Part shown: piece after piece, positions 9,901 to 18,900 of the stretch
Layout: every line of letters begins with the position of its first letter
Numbering within the stretch: the stretch's first letter is position 1
Origin: a virus
DNA length: 35,651 bases
Direction: 5' to 3' (one strand)
IMG/VR virus record: IMGVR_UViG_3300025115_000034
Location: 1-35,651 of that record
Made by a program: the position numbers and the translations under genes
Notes under the pieces: model-generated
What the model saw: only the letters and a program-made list of their open reading frames with translations
Database searches by the model: none
Told to the model about the DNA's origin: nothing

Positions 9901-12900
9901 GTCCTTTCCTAGTCATTTTAACACTCTTTAAATAAGAAGTTAATTTGTCAATATCAAAGTCAGAACCAGCTTTTACAACTATTTCATACGGAAGTATTAT
10001 TCTTTGACCAACATAAGTAGGTAAGAACTTTTTAATTTTCACTACCTCCATAGTATTTATATGTTGAGTAGGTATCCTGTTAGCTGTAAAAGTTAAAATA
10101 CGTTCATCAATTTCTCCTCTTTCTATTCTCTTGTTTAACTCTTCAATTCCACCTATTGATTCAACCCAAGGAATCCAATTTTCAGGTAACGGAACCATTA
10201 CTTCCATAGCTAATACTTTTCCATTTTCTACTCTATAGAATTTAAGAGATTCAGAATAAAGATAATTAGACTCTTGTACATACATTTCACCAGGAACTTT
10301 TCTTTTTATAACCTGGTTTTTAACAAGAGCATTAAGTACTTCTTTTATTTTGTTACCTGTTGTAAGTACATCGAATACTTTTTCTTTTGAATCTAATGCT
10401 AAATCTAACCCTTCAATTACATTCATAGGCATTAACCTTTGTACAAACATCTTAGTTAATGTATCTTTAAATATAGCTAATGATTCAGGAGTATCGTGTT
10501 TTAAAAAATATTCGCCTTCCTTATCAACCTTAAAACCTAACTCGTTTAATAATTTTACTTTATTTCTTATATAATATTCAGATAAAGTAGCTGTGTATTC
10601 TTCAGCTTTATCTTTTAAAGATTTATGTATTTCTAATATTTCACCTTTTGAGAATAGGTCAACAGTGTTTAATCTAACCAACTGTGAAGAATAAGTTACT
10701 TTTAATTTTTCTTCTGTTGCTATTTCTAACTGTAATCCGTAATCATCATAATATTGATATGTGAAAGAAGAATCCTTAGTTAAAAGAGATATAGTCTTAG
10801 TATCAGGATTATAAGTTTCATTTACTATTGCTTCAGCTTTTCTACTGTTGATATCAGATATAATATCAGTACCGGTATTAAGCATACTGAGAAACAGTTT
10901 GAAATTGTCATTATTATTAACTATTAAAGGGAATATAGGAGCTACAGACATCTTATTTATATCAATCGCAGCTACCGCTAAATTGTTAGCTAATACTCCA
11001 ACGCCTATGGGTTTAATAGGTGGTATTTGTTTTAAATCTTTTGTCTTTAATTCTTTCCCATTAAACATTGGGATAGTAGGAATAACTCCTTTAGTATGTT
11101 TATAAAATACTCCGTTTGGATCTGTGAAGACACTTTCACTAATATTATAGATTTCTTTATATTCTGGATTATTTAGTATCTTTATAGCTAACGTCTGCAT
11201 TTCCCACTGATAGGTTTTTTCTTGTCCGTCAGCCCAACTACCTTCACGTAAATGTACAGACCTGATAAAATCTAGAGTACCCCATGTTTGACCATCAGCT
11301 ACTTTTATTTTCTTATAATCGTTAGACACTTTCAGAGCATCTTTATTATCACTAGAAAACGAAATATTATTTACTGTGATTGCTTTAATTCTGTCAGTAT
11401 GTTCAATAGCATCAAATCTTTGATACTCTGTATTTAATTTATCAATTACTATTTTATCATTACTTAAATGTTTTCGTGTAGAAGCTATGCTTGATAAACG
11501 TTTATGAAAATCTACTGGTGTTTCATACATAGCTACGTCACCAATAACAAGTTTTAATTGCTCTTGACTACCAACAAAGTAATTATAAGTTAAAGCTAAT
11601 AGTAATTTATTCATACTATCAGCAGACATTATTCCTTTAGTACTCAGAGTTATATCTAAATACTTCTTGTCTTCTATTACTTCTCTACTAACCCCTGGTA
11701 CAATATAAGAACCATCACCTAATTTAATTATAATATTACTTTCTAAAAGACTTGTTCTATTTTTTTCTATTATGTTATCTATATATCTATCAAATATATA
11801 ATCTATTGTTTGTTGATTATAATCTATATATTTGTCAGTTAATGCTTGTAATTTAGTTAAGTCTTTTCTATTTGGTGATTTAGTTAATTTAGGACTACCT
11901 TCATCTTTTATAAACTGAGTTATAGTGGAAGCTGTTCTGTATTCTGCATCTATTTCTAGATCCTCTGGCTTTGTTATAATTAAAGTATCTTCCTTACCAT
12001 ATTCTTTATTTTGTAAAAACGAAAATACTCTAAGTTCTCTTGCATTCTTATTATAATTTCTCAAGTTTCTACCATATGCACCATTTTCAGTATAGTCCAT
12101 ATGTAAAGCTATAGATGTAATTACTTCGTCTCTGAGGTAATTATAAAGATCTTGTTTAAATACTTGTCTAGATATTTTTGAGCTATTTACAGGGCCCATA
12201 CTAAGAGTATATTCCATACCTCTGTTTCCTGCCCTCATTAAAGGAACTGCTCCCCTTAATACTGAGTCAACTATTGTTTTTTTATAATCGTGATGAGTTG
12301 TTTCTGTTATATCTAATCCTTTCCCATCTTCTGTTGTAGTACCACGAATTACATCTAGTTCTAACTTATTACCTGCTTGAGCAAGTTGGATATATTTACT
12401 ATTAGTAGAAAATAAACTACCTACAGTACCATTAAAAGGCATTATCTGTAATATACTAGGATGTATTTCACCTGTCTCTACAAAATGATTTAATCTATTT
12501 ACTATTTCAGATAAATGGGATTCTTTCGTTATAGAATATTCCATATTACCTTCTTGATTGAAATACATTAAATCTACATCATTCTCAATATTATCTGCTG
12601 ATTGTGCAAGTAATTTATTTAATTCTTTTTGATTTTCAAATACACGACTATCATATAATTCATTTAGTTCAAATACTTGTTTACCTGAAGCTTTCAAACT
12701 ATCTACCTCTAACCTTAAATATTTAAAATAAGCAAATACTTCATCATAATTAGATATATCTGCATTGTTGTCTGTTATCTCTATACCTAAATGATTTAAT
12801 ATTCTATTAGCTATTGGAAATTTAGCAGCACCGTAAGCTGCTTCCATAGATATGATATCCTTTTTAAGCTTGTCTATATTAAGTAAATATACACCATCGT

Positions 12901-15900
12901 TATAGGATATATAATCGCTAGACTTAGATCTAGCCATAGCTATTCCCTTATTTACCCATCTATTCTTTATTACTTCACTATCTGTTTTTGACAAAGGTTC
13001 AGCATAAGTTATAGTTCCATCGTTTTTAGTATTAGCTATACGTGGGTTATTTCTATTATTAGAAAACGAAGTATATAATTGAGTTAGTAATCTGAACTGA
13101 ACATTATTTAAATTAGAAATATCAAATACATATTTACCGTCTACTATATCTGTACTATATCCAAGTTTTTTAATTAAGTTAGAAAATTCTGGTTTTTTAA
13201 CAGCTAACTTTTCTAATTTCTCCAACATATGAGTTAAGCTAACTGACTTTGAAAGATGTCTTTGTAGTATATTAATAGATTTATTAAACTCTACAGTCAT
13301 GAGCATTCCGTAGTCACTAAGCTTTAATACAGCTTCTCTACCAGAAACTTTATCTTCATATGAAGGTAAACTACCAATTAATATTTTTATTCCATCAGGA
13401 AGTAATTCTTTAATCGAAACTTTATTGCTTTCTATATGATCTTGAGTATTTCTAGATACCTTATCATCCTCATCTAATTCTTCTCGAATATCTACTTTAT
13501 ATTGAGTTAAAAATAAAGCATGTTTTTGAACAAGCTCATCCCAATTACTTAATATTTTTTCATATATAGGTATCTGGTATGCAGGAATATCGCTAAGTTT
13601 TAAACTGTCTTCATACACCATAGTTTTTATAATTTCATAAATCATTGGTGCACTTTGCTCAATATTAAATATTGTATCAATGCCTGATTCAATATCTCCT
13701 GTAACTACCTTAAAAAAATGATAGTTTATATTCTTAATTGCTTGAAGAGTTTCTTTAGTAGATAAACCTTTTATTCTATTAAAGTCTGAGGTAGGTTTAT
13801 TTACTACATCTCCTATAGAGAATGTGTTTTGGTCTATATTTCTAAAAGCTAACTCGATAGCTGAGGTTTCCTCTTCTATATTGATTCCTAATAACTGATT
13901 AAATATACTTTTAATCGCATCCCATATTCTTTCAAAGAAATTCTTTTTAGCTGATTCTTTAGGAGAGAACTTATACTTTCTATTCTGTAACATATAGTCA
14001 CGAAAATCTTCAGCTAAAATCTCTTCTATTTGATTATCTGTTAATTCAGCTATACCTAATTCTTTTCTCTTTTCATTATATAGTTTAGTTCTTTCTGCAT
14101 CTGTTAAAAAGAACTGGCTCCATACGTGAAAAGCTTCGTGATAAATAGTTCCTTCTTCTGCTATATCTGAGATTAAAACTTTTCCTGCATGAGTTAGTCT
14201 ACCAAAAGCTTTTCCTTCTATAAGTCCTTTTACAATTTCTATAGGTAGATTAGGAAACTTTTGCTTAAACCAAGCCATCGTATTAGCTAAATCCTCTAAA
14301 GAGTAGTCTTTTTCTATTCTAGCAAATCTGTTATTTACTTTATCTCTGGCTTGCTTTTGTAATCTCCAAGCAGCTTCAGCAGCAAGTTGTTCTATTTCTT
14401 CTTGTGTCTCACCTGTCTTACCGTAGTATTTTCTATTAAGTTCTTTCATTTTCTCTGTAAGACCACCCCAATATTCCCACATAGCATCAATTTCTTGTTG
14501 CTCGGTAATACCTGTTTTAGCAGCAGACGGAATTTCAGTTTTATTGCTACCTGGTACAGGAACAGCTTTACTTTCAGGAATATCTACTTTTTTAGACTGT
14601 GCTGGTTTAACTTCTGTTGTTGTTTTCTCAACAGCATTTACCTTATGCCCTATTAAAGTTATTTGTGCCCCAGGTATATCAAAAGATACACTCTTACCTT
14701 CTGCAGGATGTCTTTCTCTTAAAACACTTGTTACAGCTTCGTCAACGTGTTTAACTCCATACCAAAGACCAATAGCCTCACCCTCTAATTCTGGAAAGTC
14801 TTTATTTTTTTGATCAGCTATTACATTATGTAGTATATTTTCACCATCAAAAGCTACATATGCTACCATTGTTTTACTTTGTGCAGGATTATTAGTTTTT
14901 TCAAATACTATTTCTACCTTAACAATACTTGGTGATTTTAAGGTAACTCCTTCGGTAGCTTCTGTAGTTTTAGACTCAGTTGTTTTTTTAGATCTTGATA
15001 CATCTGGTTCAGCAACTTCTTTGAACCCTGTTTGTGATATCTCTGGTATTGTTTCAGCTTCTCCACTTAAAGCCTCATCGCCACGCATTCTAAGCTTTAC
15101 AGATTGATTGATATATTGTGGATTCTTAGCAAGTAAGAAAGAGGAACCTTCTTTAGATTTAGGAGCAGGTGAAAGCTGAACAGTTCCCTTAGAGGGGTTT
15201 CTTCCTTTTTTGGAAGACTGAGTAGTATCATTAAATAAGAAAGACTTATAACCACCTTCTTTTGCTGGCCATATAACAGCAGATAATTTTCCTTTACTAT
15301 CAACTTTATAAGAAATATAATCTTGTTTAGTAGAGTTTTCTAGTGCGTTCTTATCAAAGTTCCAATATTTGTTAGATAGAAAAGCTTTAAATGCGTCTAA
15401 GTTTCTACCTGCAATTAAGTCTTCTATAGATATAGTATCTTGTCCAAATACTACTCTATCAAATTCATTAAGTATAGGTTCACCAGTCTCATCTACTTTT
15501 TTTATAATTAATAATCTATGCTTATCGTCTCCTTTATTATGATATAGTGCTTCTTTTAAGAAAGAATAAACTGCCTCTCTGTCAGGATTCTTCTTATCTA
15601 CAACATATCTAAATAAGTTTATTATATCATTAACAGATTCAGTTTCTCCCAGTGTTTTTGGTTTAACTGTTTCTAATCTATTATTATGATACATATATAA
15701 GAAACCATTAAATACAGGATGGTGTACACCAGATACGTATCTAACGGACATTTTTAAATCTTTACCATCAGTTGATACTTCGTCTTCAGATTTAATTGAT
15801 TCTATGAAGAAACTTACATCAGATATATTCTTATTTATAGCTTTCTCAACATCTGTTTCTTCTCTAGTTTCTACTTTTTTACCAGGCGAAACACTAGATA

Positions 15901-18900
15901 TATCTAATATAAGAGGATCTTTAGATAACTGAGATCTGAATACTTTATAATCCTCTATGGCTTTAGCCATAATAACATCAACTTCACTATTAATGCGTTG
16001 AATTAATTCTTCACCTACTAAATCTTTAGTGGCGGGATCAGCCTTTAGTTTCTCAACTATTTGTAATTTTACTTTTTTAAATGTAAACCTATCGTGTCCA
16101 CCTATTGTTTTTTCTGTAGCATCTGGCAGAGATGTATAAAGTATCTCTTTTTTATTTTTCTTATCTACAAAAGGATTACCGTATTTATCTGTCATTAAAT
16201 ACAGATTACCTTCTTTAACTATAAGTTTTATATCGCTTCTGGCAGTATTCTCTAACTCTATCCCTTTTTTATTATCGCTAGCTTTTACAGCTTGTATTTG
16301 TTCGTAGGTCATTAATACTCCACCACCTACATGAAACTTAACCTTATCTTTAACGAACTTTTTCTCTGAACCTACTTGATCGTAAGTCATTGTTTTAAAG
16401 GAATACCTACTATGTTTTAAATTTTTAGGATTCCTTAAATGTGCAAAATTATTTATGAATACAAACAATCTGGCTACATCATCATTAGTTGCAGCGTCTT
16501 CTTGGTTAGACTGAGAATATAAGAATGATTTCCATCCTAAAGCCATATCAAAAGGATGTTTAGGGCTAAACTCCCAAGCTCCCAGTCTATCATCAATAGA
16601 CTGTCTCATGTTCTCAAACATTTTCTCAGGACTTATAGTAGCCTCTACATCTTTACCTACTAAACTCTCAATGTCTACGTTTCTAGGTTCTACAATCCTC
16701 TCATATACTTTGAGAAACAAATCCCTCTGTCTTCTTTTTAAAAGATGTTGTTTTCTTGATTCATCAAGTATCTGTTGATAATTATCCTCAGCTGCTTCAA
16801 ATCCAGCTAAATCCCTTAATTTTCCATCAAGTATTCTTTCTGCATTTTCTCTACCAGCAAGTAAAGGATCTATAGTTTCAGCAGGAAGACTATCTAAGAA
16901 ATCCATAAAATTCCCTTTAAACTTTCTTTCTACTAATTGTTCTATCCTATCTTGTATTACGTTTGTTATTACAATAGATTTTTCTTCTTCAGTTAAAAAT
17001 TCAATACCTAAAGCTTTATCTGATAAATCAATACCTAATGCTTTACCTATACTGGTGTTATATCCTTTAAGTAATCTATGTATATGTACAAGATACTTAG
17101 TTATTTCTTCAATAGCTTTTTGAGAAATATTTATTCTTTCTTCTGCAAAAACTTCTTCTTTTTGATAACTATCAATTAAAGTATTGAGAGAATTTAAATA
17201 TTCACCTGGCTCTATTTTTAATGTTTTAAAATCTTCTGTAACTTGATTTCTTCTATCTCTTAATTCTCTAACTCTTTCTCTTAATTTCTTTTGGTTGTTA
17301 TCAAGTTTTTTAATTTCTCTTTCTATTTCGGTTTTAGTTTTGTATATTCTTACTACAGTATTTTTTTCCTTTTTACTACCGACATAAAATTTTCTCTCTG
17401 TACCTTTTTCTGTTAACAGATTGTTTTTGTGTTCTTTAACTATTTTTTTAAGAGATTCTTTTAAATTGGAAATAGTTTCAGTATTCTCTTTTATTTGAGA
17501 TGTTAGAGTATCTATATGTTCTCTATAGAAGGATAACGCATTCTCATAGTTCTTTTTAATAGCCCTCTCCTGATTAGAGGTTTTAGCTTCAGCTGCAGTA
17601 CGTACAGTCTCTACAGAAGTAACTTTAAATATACCACCTCTTAATTGCTTTTTATTATTATCTTTGTCTGTATAATCTACAGTTCCTATAGTTATAGTAT
17701 CATCACCATTTAAAAAGTCAGTAGTACTATTTAAACTATTCTCTTTTAAATTAAGTACTTCTCTAAGGTTTAAGTTTCCAGCATTATTTTTATTACCTAC
17801 TTGGAATATTTTACTACCAGTAATAGAATTACCATCAGGTGATGTACCTTCAAAATTTACTCTTATATAACCCCTATGTCTTATACTCATGGTTTTAGTA
17901 CCACCTTCAAGCATAAGGTTTTCATCTTCTATATGATCTTTGAATAATTTCTCTAATTTAGCACTAGAGAAACCTTTAGATTCGTTTTCTTTTTCCTGAT
18001 TAGCAGCTCCTTGTTCACTCTGTTTTCTAAGCTCTAACTGTTCTTTTTCATACTGATCATAGTCTTTCTGTTGTTTTTCAAGATCATATAAATCTGTCAA
18101 TTCGTCAAGTGATTCTTTATATCTTTCAGTATATTCTTTAAGATTAGCTAAAACTCTATCTATAGTTAGTTTTTGTTGTTTATCGTATTGATCTGTCTTG
18201 AGAGACTCTTGATAAGAATTATTTAAATCATCAAGTAATTGTTGGTCAATGTTGTCTGTAGAACTTGATATTTTGTTTTTAGATATATCAGATAAATCTT
18301 TTCTTAATTTTTCTACTCTCGTCTTAAAGAACTCTAAGTTATTTTTATGCGATAACTTATTATTCATTACAGTTGAACTAAAATGTTTAAATAAGTCAGA
18401 ATTCTTTTTATCGTATTTAAGATTAAAATTAATATCGTGAGTATCATAAATATCCTCTACGATTTCTCTATACCTCTCAGCTTTATCTAATAATTTCTTT
18501 TTTATTTCTTCAATATACTTAGTGGTAGTTTCTGTCTTTCCACCATTTTGAGTATCAATACTCTTTGCTTCTGTCTCTGCTAAATGATTAATATGTTGTT
18601 TTAATACCTCTATACCACCTTCTACAGTAAGATACGATAACATATAATCAAAATGTATCTGATCCATTATAGCTTCAAAACCTTCTTCATTCCCCAACAT
18701 CTGATAAAGCGATGCTAGTTCTTTTATCATGGTCTTGTTTAAATCTATTATTGCTCCAGCAGCAACTTTAGTAGGATCTACTTGGTATTCACCGTTTACA
18801 AATACAGGAACTTCGTTTCCATTTTCATCAGTAGTGGTTTTTATAACATCATTAACTTTAGAAACATAACTTAAATAGTTATTTTTTAATAACTTATGGT

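Noticed and set aside
15097-15303. 68-residue frame on the minus strand in another phase
   Set aside because: It lies inside the giant gene, whose own frame continues through it with clear protein features. Low-complexity Leu/Ser-rich peptide, no start signals.
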